Shown here: one piece after another, positions 40,022 through 47,781 of the stretch
Numbering within the stretch: the first letter of the stretch is position 1
Layout: every line of letters begins with the position of its first letter
DNA from: Kaiparowitsia implicata GSE-PSE-MK54-09C
Lineage (GTDB): Bacteria > Cyanobacteriota > Cyanobacteriia > Elainellales > Elainellaceae
Length of the DNA stretch: 47,781 nt
Direction: 5' to 3'
NCBI GenBank assembly: GCA_019359435.1
Contig: JAHHHI010000006.1
Location: 1 to 47,781, forward strand
The notes under the pieces: generated by a model
Databases searched by the model: none
Seen by the model: only the letters and a program-made list of their open reading frames with translations
What the model was told of the DNA's origin: nothing
Position numbers and translations under genes: made by a program

Positions 40022-40864
40022 GCAGATAACCAGATTTTACTACCAGGAAGCTGATTTGGGTCTGTTTTTTGATGAGGAGCTTTATCTGGTTGTCTGGTTA
40101 GGCAGATAGCCAGATTCTGGCGTTAAGTGGCTGAATGTGGATCTCTTTTGTGCGATCGGGCAAGGCTTGGGACCTAGGATGATGGCTCTGACTTAGGGAG
40201 GCTTACTCTCTAGGGCAGATTGGGTGTCATTAATCCAGTATTGGAACGTCTGAGTGTAGGGTGTTCAGGGCCGAGTTAGGCCAGGTAAAAGGGTCAAGCT
40301 TGCAGCCGTGGGGTTAGGGCTTCGCGGTAGCGGCTCTGGTTGTGGCGTAATGCTCCAAAATTGAACAAACTACTGCCGACATTGGGATGCTCGTCCCTTA
40401 CTCGATTGCTCTGGTCATCGCCACATAGAGTAACTGGGCCTCATCAGCCACATCGTTATAGTGGCTCGGTCATGCGAGAGGCGCAGCAGCTGTAGGAGAG
40501 GATAAGAGTGGACATGGTCTAAAACCCTTTGACTGCTTTCAGTGTGCCTTCGGGACAGGGGCTCTCTGGATATCCAGAAAGCTCCCCTCCCCAAAGGGCT
40601 CCTCTCCTTCAGCAGTGGGTTAATTTGCTAAAAGAGGGGGAGGATCTCTCATTATTCATTGTCGATCGCTTTGCATCTCAAGGCCAGCAATCTGGTTATC
40701 TGGTCGTCTGGTCATCTGGTAAACCAAACTTCTGGGTCAGCGCCTCCACCATTACATCGGTCATGGTAACGTCTTGGATTTTGGCTTGAATGGCCCAGTG
40801 TCTTCTTAAAGACTCAGGTACCTTGACACAGAGGTTCACTTGCTTCTCTTTAACCTGGTCGCCG
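40014..40864. repeat. 851-bp direct repeat, right copy
   Basis: It matches 38391-39241. It includes the same non-coding part and the C-terminal codons of a partner gene copy. After 40864 the two copies diverge quickly. Recombination between the copies would delete parA and the partner start. Confidence 0.9.
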
Positions 40865-40982
40865 AGTTCTGGCTTGCCAGTAATCTGGTTATCTGGTCTA
40901 CCAGCAATTTGGCCATCTGGTCTGGGCTATTTATCTTGCCGAATTAGCAACCCGTAATACTCAATCACAGTAATAATTTTCA
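40696..40982 (-). pseudogene. Fused parA-start / partner gene, right copy with a stop
   Basis: From ATG 40982: MKIITVIEYYGLLIRQDK, then TAG where the intact gene has Gln, then PRPDGQIAGRPDNQ and the complete ribbon-helix-helix part. As in the left copy, the first nine ParA codons are joined to codon ~9 of the partner. The stop prevents expression of the DNA-binding part from this start. Confidence 0.75.
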
Positions 40983-40983
40983 T

Positions 40984-41023
40984 CTGGTTGTCTGGCTATC
41001 TGGTTTTCTTGCCTACTGGTTGG
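40984..41023. repeat. Five 8-bp repeats, right array
   Basis: CTGGTTGT, CTGGCTAT, CTGGTTTT, CTTGCCTA, CTGGTTGG, then the inverted form GACCAGAT. More diverged than the other two arrays, so this copy is older. Confidence 0.65.
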
Positions 41024-41354
41024 GCAGACGACCAGATTCTACTATCTGACTGCTGATTTGGTTCTGCTTTCTGGCGAGGAAGGTTTCATCTGGTCGTCTG
41101 GGTTTCTGGTTAGACAGATAGCCAGATTCTGGCGTTAAGTGGTTTAAAGAGTCTTTGGTCAGTGCGTTGGGTGCAGCCAGCACGGTAGTTGTCCCTGCTG
41201 AGGCAACAAATAAGAGCACAAACTCAGTACTGGAAACCCTTAGTTTCATTGATAAGCAGGAAAGGGTTGAAGCATTGTCTTAAGCGGAGATTGATACTTC
41301 TATCAGAACATAGCTTTTCACTTACACTAAAATTACACTATTGAAATTATCGCT
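41024..41354. other. Intergenic region with decayed repeats
   Basis: Continues the diverged third copy of the partition repeat (to about 41140). The region to 41354 is A/T-rich and should hold the promoter of the next gene. No gene can be supported; a leftward 78-codon frame at 41013-41249 overlaps the repeats and looks accidental. Confidence 0.5.
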
Positions 41355-41825
41355 ATGCCGCGACGAATAAACCGCAAGTGCATGGGTTGTGCAGAGCTAA
41401 CCATTGACGACGCGATCGCACAACATGGGACAGAGGGTGATGGTTGCTGGAATCCGAGCGTGTGCCACCGCCGCAGATCCCACTATCGCAATCGCGAGGA
41501 TAATAACCGTCGCCGTAGCAAGCAGGGATTGGTGATTGAAAATATTTTGCCAACTCCCCTTTCCTATGGGGCTGTGCTGGTGGTAGTGAGAGATGGTACT
41601 GAACAACCGATCCATGCGATTGGCGTGGACATTTGGCAAGGAAATCAAAAGGTTGAGGCAATCGCGCCCCAGCATACACTTGGAATGAGAAGCCGCGAGA
41701 TTCAAACTTATATTCAGTCCGTCCTGGACACCTTGAGCGAAAGGTACGGTATTGCTAAGTTTGACCCACCGCCTAAAGAGATTCCTGTGAGCCAATGCCC
41801 CATTAAGGAGTGTCCCCACCGATGA
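41355..41825 (+). CDS. Hypothetical protein with N-terminal CxxC
   Basis: 156 residues. It starts MPRRINRKCMGCAELTIDDA with a CxxC near 9-12, a further Cys-rich basic part (GCWNPSVCHRRRSHYRN) and ends PVSQCPIKECPHR with two Cys. Together these could bind zinc. The middle part SYGAVLVVVRDGTEQPIHAI is beta-rich. No function is known. Its stop overlaps the next start (ATGA), so the two genes are coupled. Confidence 0.65.
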   Translation: MPRRINRKCMGCAELTIDDAIAQHGTEGDGCWNPSVCHRRRSHYRNREDNNRRRSKQGLVIENILPTPLSYGAVLVVVRDGTEQPIHAIGVDIWQGNQKVEAIAPQHTLGMRSREIQTYIQSVLDTLSERYGIAKFDPPPKEIPVSQCPIKECPHR

Positions 41826-42439
41826 CCCATGAGTTGGAGGCTGCTATCGAAGAGGCGATCGCTTGTCCAATGGAGGCGGATGTCGGTGAACTGTGTGTAT
41901 TGCTGGATAGCGTTTTGGAGACACTATCTCCGTATGAGCAATTGGCACAGGGAGGGGTATACATTGCTCAGATTGCTGAAATTTGCTGGTTGAGGGCCGA
42001 TCGATTAGCAAACGATCAACCAGAATCTTTTGAAGAGTTAGATTTATCCAGCTTCTTCCGTCAAAGCTTGTCCCTACCCACTGAACAATTCTCACATCCA
42101 GTGCCAAAGCGCATTGTCCAGAAGGCGCAGCCTAACAAGCCCTTAAAGCCATTGCCGCAGAAGACGGTCGAAGCATGGATAGAATCTGCTGAGGAGCAGC
42201 GCAAGAAAATATTTTCACTATCGCATGATGAGAACGTAGAAGTCTGGTCACAGCGGATCGGTGCCGCGTTGGATGGACCAATGTCGTTTGCTGAACTTCG
42301 ATCTGTTTTAACGGATGTGCCCTGGATTGAGGTTTGGATGGGTGTACTGCTCGGTGGCTTTGAAGTTGAAATTCTTGAGAGCAATGAGTTTTACAATGCC
42401 AATTTTATTGTGCGGACACCTAGCGATGCCGCCAGGTAA
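41822..42439 (+). CDS. Hypothetical protein coupled to the CxxC protein
   Basis: 205 residues from ATG 41822. An acidic helical N-terminal half (THELEAAIEEAIACPMEADV, LCVLLDSVLETLSPYEQLAQ) and a C-terminal half with SFAELRSVLTDVPWIEVWMG and VLLGGFEVEILESNEFYNAN. No family is recognised. Given the one-codon overlap with the gene before it, the proteins probably act together. Confidence 0.6.
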   Translation: MTHELEAAIEEAIACPMEADVGELCVLLDSVLETLSPYEQLAQGGVYIAQIAEICWLRADRLANDQPESFEELDLSSFFRQSLSLPTEQFSHPVPKRIVQKAQPNKPLKPLPQKTVEAWIESAEEQRKKIFSLSHDENVEVWSQRIGAALDGPMSFAELRSVLTDVPWIEVWMGVLLGGFEVEILESNEFYNANFIVRTPSDAAR

Positions 42440-42457
42440 TTTGCCCAATATCGCGAT

Positions 42458-43083
42458 TTAACACCGCAAGCGGTTAGCAAGCAATGTATATCGATCTTGA
42501 TCCTTGTCTTGCTGGATAGCAAGCCCAATAGCTTTTTTATCACCCACCAGGATGGCCAACTCTCGTGCGCGGGTTAGTCCGGTATAAATCAAATTTCGCG
42601 ACAGTATCATAAAGTGCTGCATAAACATAGGCAGGATCACAACACGATATTCGCTTCCCTGAGACTTATGGATTGTGGTGGCAAAAGCCAGGGTAATTTC
42701 ATTCAGGTCGGCGTAATCGTAAGTCACCTCACCTCACGCCCCGCCAGCTGAGCGCTGATTTCTTGTTCTTCCACATCGATTGCCGTAATCATGCCCAGGT
42801 CGCCATTGAATACCTCCCGGTTGTAGTCATTCTTTAACTGGAGAATGCGATCGCCCACTCGCAGCGTCATCCTCCCTTGTACCAGTTCAGCCTTACCAGG
42901 GGTGGGGGATTCATGAGTTCCTGCAAAGTTTGGTTGAGCTCACCGGTTCCTCCATCTCCCCAGTCCATGGGGCAAAGCACCTGTCATTACGCGACGGATC
43001 AAATCCCAGTTGTGGAATCAGATGAGTGATCAGATCTCGAATCGCTTGCACACCCTGTTCAGGTTCTGCAATATTGAACAATT
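42458..43083 (-). pseudogene. recD2: RecD2-type helicase, C-terminal part
   Basis: LNEITLAFATTIHKSQGSEY then VVILPM and IYTGLTRARELAILVGDKKA are the UvrD_C_2 end of RecD-like helicases. Upstream pieces (RVGDRILQLKNDYNREVFNG and GDLGMITAIDVEEQE) appear in changing frames, with stops. The gene is broken both by point lesions and by the IS200/IS605 insertion to its right; the missing middle continues at 45004. Confidence 0.8.
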
Positions 43084-43137
43084 TTAGCGACGCATTCCCC
43101 CACCTCGGGGCGGGTGGGGGTCAAGGAGCGGCGGGGT

Positions 43138-43557
43138 CTAGTCGTCATAGCGCTGATTCTCGATGTACTGCTTGAGGATGGAGAGGGGTGCGCCACCACT
43201 AGAGACTGCGCTAAACCCACGCTTCCAGAAAACGGGCTTCCAGTAATAGGGCCGCAATTCCTCAGCGTACCGCTTTCTAATCTCCCGGCTAGTCACCGTT
43301 TTAAGGGTGTTACACAGCCTAGACACCGACACCTTTGGAGCCATGTCCACCAGCAAGTGGATGTGGTCTTTGTCCCCCAAATCCGCCTTTGCGTCCTCAA
43401 GAAGGCAGTCAACTTTGAGGCAGATGCTCTCAGCCAATGCCTTGATGTCTGCCTCTATCGCCTCAGTGATGACGGGATGCCGGTACTTGGTGACAAACAC
43501 AATGTGCACCTTTAGCAAGGCAACACTGTGAGAGAACGATCTAAGCTTAGCTGCCAT
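43138..43557 (-). CDS. tnpA: IS200/IS605 transposase TnpA
   Basis: 139 residues, full length for a Y1 HUH transposase. The HUH motif is DKDHIHLLVDM and the catalytic Tyr is in ILKQYIENQR near the C-terminus. N-terminal VHIVFVTKYRHPVI is the family signature. It excises and inserts the element as single-stranded DNA by recognising the end hairpins. It is divergent from tnpB. Confidence 0.93.
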   Translation of the reverse strand: MAAKLRSFSHSVALLKVHIVFVTKYRHPVITEAIEADIKALAESICLKVDCLLEDAKADLGDKDHIHLLVDMAPKVSVSRLCNTLKTVTSREIRKRYAEELRPYYWKPVFWKRGFSAVSSGGAPLSILKQYIENQRYDD

Positions 43558-43610
43558 ACATCAATGTGTTCAGTGCTTACTTTCCTCCTTCACTGTAGTA
43601 GAGTAGGGCA

Positions 43611-44966
43611 ATGAAGACCAAAAAACCTTCCAAAATTATCCGCACCGATAAATGGACGCTTAACCCGACTGCCGAGCAGCGAGTGCAGCTGGGCAAAACG
43701 GTTCAGGTCTATCGTCGGTTGTGTCGGCACTTGGTCGGGATTGTCTTCATGCACTGGCCGGATCTAGGGAGATTGTCTAACCAAGAGCTAGTTCCCGCCG
43801 TGGAACGGCTCATCCACAAAACAGCCCAAACCCCTAATCCAAAGTACGGGCTGCTGGATGCAACGTTCCACAAGTTCCCGAGCTACTATCGCCGCGCCGC
43901 CATCATGTTCGCGGCGGGTCAGGTTAGCAGCTACATGACCCGGTACTGGGATTGGCAAGGAGGTCAATCCCGCAGGCGAAAGAATGCGAAACCCCCTCGG
44001 TTAAATGCTGCGGCAGGGTGCTATCCCGCTCTTTACAAGGGCCAGTGCTACAAGCTGCACGGCTATGACAAGGTTGAGGTCAAGGTGTTCATGGGGTCTG
44101 ACTGGGTTTGGACAACAGTTCAAATCACAGGTCTCCGTAATCGCCATGAAGTGGCAGGCAACATGATGTTGTCGCCTTACTTGATCTTTAATGGCAAGGC
44201 TTGCCACCTCTCGGTTCCGTTTCACTGCACCCCAGCGAAGCGGTATCCTGATGGCAATGTCACAGCAGTTGACATGGGCATCAACACCACGGCCACCGTG
44301 GCAGTCGTGACCCACGACGGCACTGTAATCCATCGTGAATTCATTCACCCTGGAAGAGACATAGACCGTCGTGACAAACGGCTGAAGTCCGTCTCAATGC
44401 GGGCATCAAAGACGATGGGCAAAGGCGGGAAACTCCACAAGGGGTTTTGCACTAATACCTACCGGAAGTGCCGGAACATCAACCAGCAGATTAGCCACAT
44501 CGTTTCTAAGCGGGTTGTGCAAATCGCGGCTGAGTTCAACTCAGAAGCGATTGTCTTTGAGAACCTGAAAGGGTGGAAGGCGACGGGTGGGCGGCGACGT
44601 TCTAACCTGCGCCAACGCTTTCACGGCTGGCTCAAGGCCAGTATCCGCGACTACACCGAAATGAAGTGGCAAGAGGTGGGTGGCAAGGTGATTGATATCG
44701 TTGCCGCCTACACCTCAAAGCTGGCCTACGATGGTTCTGGCATTGTTAGGCGCGACAAGAAAAACTACGCGCTAGCAAAATTCCCATCTGGCAAGCGCTA
44801 TAACTGCAACCTCAATGGTGCGCAGAATATAGCGGCTAGAGGCATCCTTCAGCTCACTCGCCGAAAGGACAGTGAGGGCCGTTCCAGCAAACGCTCTGGA
44901 CGGTCGCTTAGAAGCTGGGCTTGTCTATGTGATCTCTGGACTCAGGATAGTTCGAGATTAGCATAG
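43611..44966 (+). CDS. tnpB: TnpB family protein lacking the RuvC-III aspartate
   Basis: 451 residues. RuvC-I is intact (TAVDMGINTTATVAVV, D221) and RuvC-II too (EAIVFENLKGWK, E317). In RuvC-III the expected Asp is Asn (YNCNLNGAQNIAARG, N400), and the zinc-finger cysteines are largely absent (AYTSKLAYDGSGIVRRDKKN). Active TnpB proteins are RNA-guided nucleases that help retain the element. This version may bind its guide RNA without cutting, or use another acidic residue. The guide RNA would come from the tnpB end and right end of the element. Confidence 0.9.
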   Translation: MKTKKPSKIIRTDKWTLNPTAEQRVQLGKTVQVYRRLCRHLVGIVFMHWPDLGRLSNQELVPAVERLIHKTAQTPNPKYGLLDATFHKFPSYYRRAAIMFAAGQVSSYMTRYWDWQGGQSRRRKNAKPPRLNAAAGCYPALYKGQCYKLHGYDKVEVKVFMGSDWVWTTVQITGLRNRHEVAGNMMLSPYLIFNGKACHLSVPFHCTPAKRYPDGNVTAVDMGINTTATVAVVTHDGTVIHREFIHPGRDIDRRDKRLKSVSMRASKTMGKGGKLHKGFCTNTYRKCRNINQQISHIVSKRVVQIAAEFNSEAIVFENLKGWKATGGRRRSNLRQRFHGWLKASIRDYTEMKWQEVGGKVIDIVAAYTSKLAYDGSGIVRRDKKNYALAKFPSGKRYNCNLNGAQNIAARGILQLTRRKDSEGRSSKRSGRSLRSWACLCDLWTQDSSRLA

Positions 44967-45003
44967 GACACTCCCACCTCGGCTACGCCAGGTAGGAGAG
45001 CTT

Positions 45004-45240
45004 CATCCACAAGCAATCGCTATGAGGAGCACTGGACACAGGTTCCAGTTTCGGGAATTGACCGCTATTAATTCGGTGGGCATTGCTGACAATCGCTGAT
45101 GCTTGAGCTTGGCGAAACACTTCAGTCAGCCGGACGACTGGGATTGAATCAGGGGCAATTAGATCATGCAGTACAGCCTCTGGTCCTATGCTAGGCAATT
45201 GGTCGGTATCCCCAACGAAGAGTAGATAACTTTCACAGCT
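45004..45240 (-). pseudogene. recD2: RecD2-type helicase, middle part
   Basis: [40 protein letters not shown] then [20 protein letters not shown] are motifs around the Q-loop and motif III of RecD2 (superfamily 1 helicases). The frame is cut on the left by the IS at about 45010 and on the right near 45240, where unrelated sequence and the amidase gene begin. The N-terminal ATPase part is lost. Confidence 0.8.
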
Positions 45241-45306
45241 CTGTGGGGATACTTACACCGTCCATTGAAACGCAATGTTTGGGCTGCATGGCAACTAACG
45301 CTGATT

Positions 45307-46785
45307 TCAATAGCCCAATGGATTGCGGAAGTCTCCAACCACCTTATCGAGTTCTTGTGCAATCGCCAACAATTCCATTTCACGCCAACGTTTTCCCACA
45401 ATTTGCATTCCAATCGGTAATCCATTCTGAGTTTGCCCAATCGGAACAATCACAGCAGGATGTCCGCTCAGATTAAAAGGCATTGTGTAAGCTCCATTGG
45501 CAACGGCGTGGGGATAGGGTTTACCATCAATGTCTACCGCACCCCATGCAGGACAATGGGTGAACGCCACAGTCGCAGCAACTGGGGTTAACCAGACATC
45601 CCACGGCTCCAACGCTCTATCAAGTTGAGCCGTAAAGTGATCGCGCTCAGTTAATACTTGAAAATATCCTTTCAAGCTAGGATTTAACAATTCTGGGAGA
45701 AGGCGGCTGAAATCGCCTAGCTTGCGAAGGGAGCGATCTCCTTGAGTGGCGGTGCGAAAGAGTTGGGTCAAACTACGGCGAACGTTGTAGCGATCAACAG
45801 GTTGAGCATAGATATTAAGGTAAGCGGCCAACCGTCCATACACGTTCAGTATCTTGGTAAGGTCAAAATCCTGGGGCAGCCAAGGGTCAATTTGGACATT
45901 AGCTTGAGCCAGCTTTTGCCTCACAGCTTGCATCGCGGCTCGAATTTCAGACGCAACTGGCACTTCAGCCCATTGATCAATCCAAGCGATTTTGAGATTT
46001 TGCAAAGACTTCCCCGCAGGAATATCGAGCGGCACGGGTGGGACATCAGGGCGGCGATCGTCGGCTCCAGCAATCAACGAAAAGCAGAGTTGAAGGTCTT
46101 CGAGGGATCGGGCAAAACAGCCCACTGTAATCATTTGTCGGATACAGACTGGCATCCCAGGGACTTCTGGAATTTGTCCTGCGGTAGAAATGCGGCGATC
46201 AGTTGGCTTTAAACCATAGACCCCGCAGAAATGAGCAGGCTGACGAACCGAACCTGCCAAGTCGTTTCCTAAATCTAAAGGCGATAGTCCAGCAGCAACC
46301 GCAGCAGCACTGCCTCCAGAACTTCCCCCTGGGGTGTAGTCAAGATTCCAGGGATTATTCACCCGTGGGAAGAGGGAATTGGTACTTTGGTAATCCCCTG
46401 CCAATTCTGCCATGTTGGTTTTGCCCATAATGACGGCTCCGGCGGAGCGCAACCTTGCGACGACCGTGGCATCTTGCTGAGGAATGTAATCCTTGAGAGG
46501 AATATACCCTGCTGTGGTGCGGAGTCCTGCAGTTTCAAAGATATCCTTGATGGTGACTGGAACCCCATGTAAAGCGCCCCAGATTTCTCCATTTCCTAAA
46601 GCTTCATCTGCCTGCTTAGCTCGGTGACGGGCGTTTTCTTCATCCAGGGTACAAATGGCATTCAGCTTCGAGTTATGCTGAGCGATTTGAGCCAGATAAG
46701 CGTCGAGGACTTCCACTGCTGAGACTTGGCGATCGCGAATCATCTGAGCAAGCTGATAGGCAGAGGCAAAGGCTAGATTCGTCAT
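45307..46785 (-). CDS. Amidase (amidase-signature family)
   Basis: 492 residues. The Ser-cisSer-Lys triad is visible: Lys in GVPVTIKDIFETAG (about 75-88), the glycine-rich TPGGSSGGSAAAVAAG (about 150-165) with the cis-Ser, and the nucleophile in GNDLAGSVRQPAHFCGVYG (about 173-191). It hydrolyses an amide or ester; the substrate is unknown. It is divergent from the TetR-type regulator and separated by 72 bp with a palindromic operator, so regulation by that protein is likely. Its stop lies close to the recD2 relic. Confidence 0.93.
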   Translation of the reverse strand: MTNLAFASAYQLAQMIRDRQVSAVEVLDAYLAQIAQHNSKLNAICTLDEENARHRAKQADEALGNGEIWGALHGVPVTIKDIFETAGLRTTAGYIPLKDYIPQQDATVVARLRSAGAVIMGKTNMAELAGDYQSTNSLFPRVNNPWNLDYTPGGSSGGSAAAVAAGLSPLDLGNDLAGSVRQPAHFCGVYGLKPTDRRISTAGQIPEVPGMPVCIRQMITVGCFARSLEDLQLCFSLIAGADDRRPDVPPVPLDIPAGKSLQNLKIAWIDQWAEVPVASEIRAAMQAVRQKLAQANVQIDPWLPQDFDLTKILNVYGRLAAYLNIYAQPVDRYNVRRSLTQLFRTATQGDRSLRKLGDFSRLLPELLNPSLKGYFQVLTERDHFTAQLDRALEPWDVWLTPVAATVAFTHCPAWGAVDIDGKPYPHAVANGAYTMPFNLSGHPAVIVPIGQTQNGLPIGMQIVGKRWREMELLAIAQELDKVVGDFRNPLGY

Positions 46786-46830
46786 GAGAGTTAGCCAGGA
46801 TATTTCTGATAAAGTTAATTGTATTCACTT

Positions 46831-46851
46831 TTAGTTAATTTGGTTAACTAA
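46831..46851. promoter_or_regulatory. Palindromic operator between amidase and TetR genes
   Basis: TTAGTTAA (46831-46838) and TTAACTAA (46844-46851) are perfect inverted arms with a 5-base spacer. It lies six bases before the TetR start. A half site GTTAATT occurs upstream (46814-46820). This is the expected position for TetR autorepression and amidase control. Confidence 0.75.
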
Positions 46852-46857
46852 TGCTCT

Positions 46858-47451
46858 ATGGGTCGCCCACTCAAGGAAAATTCTTTAACGCCGCAAGATG
46901 TGGTTCAGGCTGCGATCAATTGCCTTGATCGAGACGGGGAAACGGCATTGGGGGTTAATCGAGTTGCCCAGGAGTTGGGGGTCAAGCCACCTGCCATCTA
47001 CAAACACTTGGACGGCAACACAGGGCTGCGCCGTGCCGTAGCCTTAGAAATCTGGCGCACTTATTTAACGGACTGCCAAAGCCAAATGACCGGCATCACA
47101 GAACCTCATACCTTGCTCCGTGTCAAGGCACAAGCAACCCGTAACTTTGCCCAACGGTATCCCGCTCGATATACCGTGATGATGCAATACCAAATGCGAC
47201 CGACAGATCCAGAGGAAGTGGAAATCATTCAGGACTCTCTGCACCTCCTCCAAAAATCACTGCAATTATACAAACTGAGTGAAGAAGCGTTGATCGATGT
47301 GATGCGGATGGTCAATGCAGCAATTTACGGTTTTATTACTAGAGAACAACAAGAACTGATGACCCTAAACCGTTCGACGGATCGGAGCTATGAAGTTATG
47401 CTAAATGCCCTACTTGTTGCAATTGAATATATCCAGCAAAGTGATCACTAA
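46858..47451 (+). CDS. TetR/AcrR family transcriptional regulator (WHG-type C-terminus)
   Basis: 197 residues. The N-terminal HTH is clear: TPQDVVQAAINCLDRDGETA, LGVNRVAQELGVKPPAIYKH (about 28-50). The C-terminal ligand domain matches the TetR WHG group, with VMRMVNAAIYGFITREQQE. It probably represses itself and the divergent amidase through the palindrome at 46831. Confidence 0.92.
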   Translation: MGRPLKENSLTPQDVVQAAINCLDRDGETALGVNRVAQELGVKPPAIYKHLDGNTGLRRAVALEIWRTYLTDCQSQMTGITEPHTLLRVKAQATRNFAQRYPARYTVMMQYQMRPTDPEEVEIIQDSLHLLQKSLQLYKLSEEALIDVMRMVNAAIYGFITREQQELMTLNRSTDRSYEVMLNALLVAIEYIQQSDH

Positions 47452-47534
47452 ATGCCCGAAGCGGGTGAACAACAAATCACTACTTACCAACAGACAATTT
47501 CAAGGTATTGTCAAAGCCAGCGATTTAATGCAGT

Positions 47535-47618
47535 GCCTAACGGTGAAGCTCAACGGCGGTAGACAACCTTTGTATCATAACCGAGAACTTTATTCCGTCC
47601 GTTACAGAGCAGTTATGG
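47535..47618. repeat. Second attC-like imperfect inverted repeat
   Basis: 84 bp from GCCTAAC (RYYYAAC box) to GTTATGG. Inner arms AACGGCGG (47552-47559) and CCGTCCGTT (47595-47603) pair with one bulge. The left 25 bases are nearly the same as at 104-128 (GCCYAACGGTGAAG). Like the first site it lies just after the end of a gene. Confidence 0.35.
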
Positions 47619-47781
47619 GGAGACGGAACTAAAGAGAGGAGACGACCCTGGACTGCTCGACAGCGAGATGTCCACTAACATATTGCCTCGCTCCTCCCTT
47701 CAAAGCTTCTGAGACACCGAAGAATGATATAGAAAAAGAAACTGGGCAGGGAGTTGAGGACGACTTTGCAGCGCCAGACAG
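47619..47781. other. Right edge, no gene recognised
   Basis: About 160 bp without a convincing frame or structure. Confidence 0.5.

Larger units (their letters stand above)
43085..45003. mobile_element. IS200/IS605 element with divergent tnpA and tnpB
   Basis: It contains both transposition genes and subterminal hairpins at each end: CCCCCACC to GGTGGGGG (43097-43120) and CTCCCACCT to AGGTAGGAG (44971-44998). It lies inside the recD2 remnant. The boundaries are approximate, as these elements make no target duplication. It may still be mobile by the single-strand route, since TnpA looks complete. Confidence 0.85.

Noticed and set aside
38391-41130. 8-bp repeats as a CRISPR array
   Set aside because: Repeat units are contiguous and only 8 bp, without spacers, and no cas gene is present.
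41013-41249. 78-codon leftward frame
   Set aside because: Its second half is a translation of decayed 8-bp repeats; no start signal.
47405-47632. 75-codon frame after the TetR gene
   Set aside because: Overlaps the TetR end in another frame and runs through the attC-like repeat.

Overview
The window looks like accessory DNA from a filamentous, Leptolyngbya- or Nodosilinea-like cyanobacterium. The octamer GCGATCGC (HIP1) and close variants occur throughout, and many proteins belong to families typical of cyanobacteria: Uma2 endonucleases, DUF4278, BrnT/HicB toxin-antitoxin genes, pilin-GH proteins and IS200/IS605 elements. The mix of replication, partition, conflict and decayed mobile genes points to a large plasmid, or to a plasmid-derived stretch of a larger replicon. 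No rRNA, tRNA or CRISPR array was seen.

Layout. 0-8.5 kb: a SAM methyltransferase, a secreted hypothetical protein, a GNAT acetyltransferase broken by an ISKra4 remnant, then a four-gene leftward ECF41 operon (AhpD-like protein, azoreductase, ECF41 sigma factor, membrane protein). This operon is preceded by a textbook ECF41 promoter at 5061-5087. A MATE exporter and a divergent AraC regulator follow, then a Uma2 protein. 8.5-12.3 kb: a replication module made of a winged-helix-like initiator, ten 19-bp iterons and an archaeo-eukaryotic-type primase-like protein. 12.4-19.8 kb: a compact five-gene leftward operon that I read as a vWA-MoxR-VMAP ternary conflict system. It encodes an EAD-trypsin, a small membrane protein, an EAD-VMAP, a MoxR AAA+ ATPase and a vWA-FGE fusion. 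20-29 kb: an HNH nuclease pair, a GIY-YIG protein, a ParA/ParB partition operon, two decayed DUF1016 nucleases, a helicase fragment, and two membrane proteins sharing an N-terminal domain, one with a pilin-like tail.

29-36 kb: a decay zone. It holds an integrase pseudogene, a 55-bp near-perfect palindrome, IS605 remnants, a type I restriction locus whose hsdM has an internal in-frame deletion and whose hsdS is a stub, BrnT/BrnA and HicB genes between them, and an intact-looking IS630. 36-41.3 kb: a telomere-resolvase (protelomerase)-like protein, and a type Ib partition locus (small ParA plus ribbon-helix-helix partner). That locus is set in arrays of 8-bp repeats and bracketed by 851-bp direct repeats. 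41.3-47.8 kb: two hypothetical genes, a recD2 remnant split by an IS200/IS605 element whose TnpB lacks the third RuvC acidic residue, an amidase, and a divergent TetR-type regulator with a palindromic operator.

Two different partition systems, one iteron origin and a possible telomere resolvase suggest a fused or cointegrate replicon, and perhaps a linear form at some stage. The conflict operon and the protelomerase/partition region are the two parts most worth following. All functional calls rest on reading motifs by eye; no database search was run.
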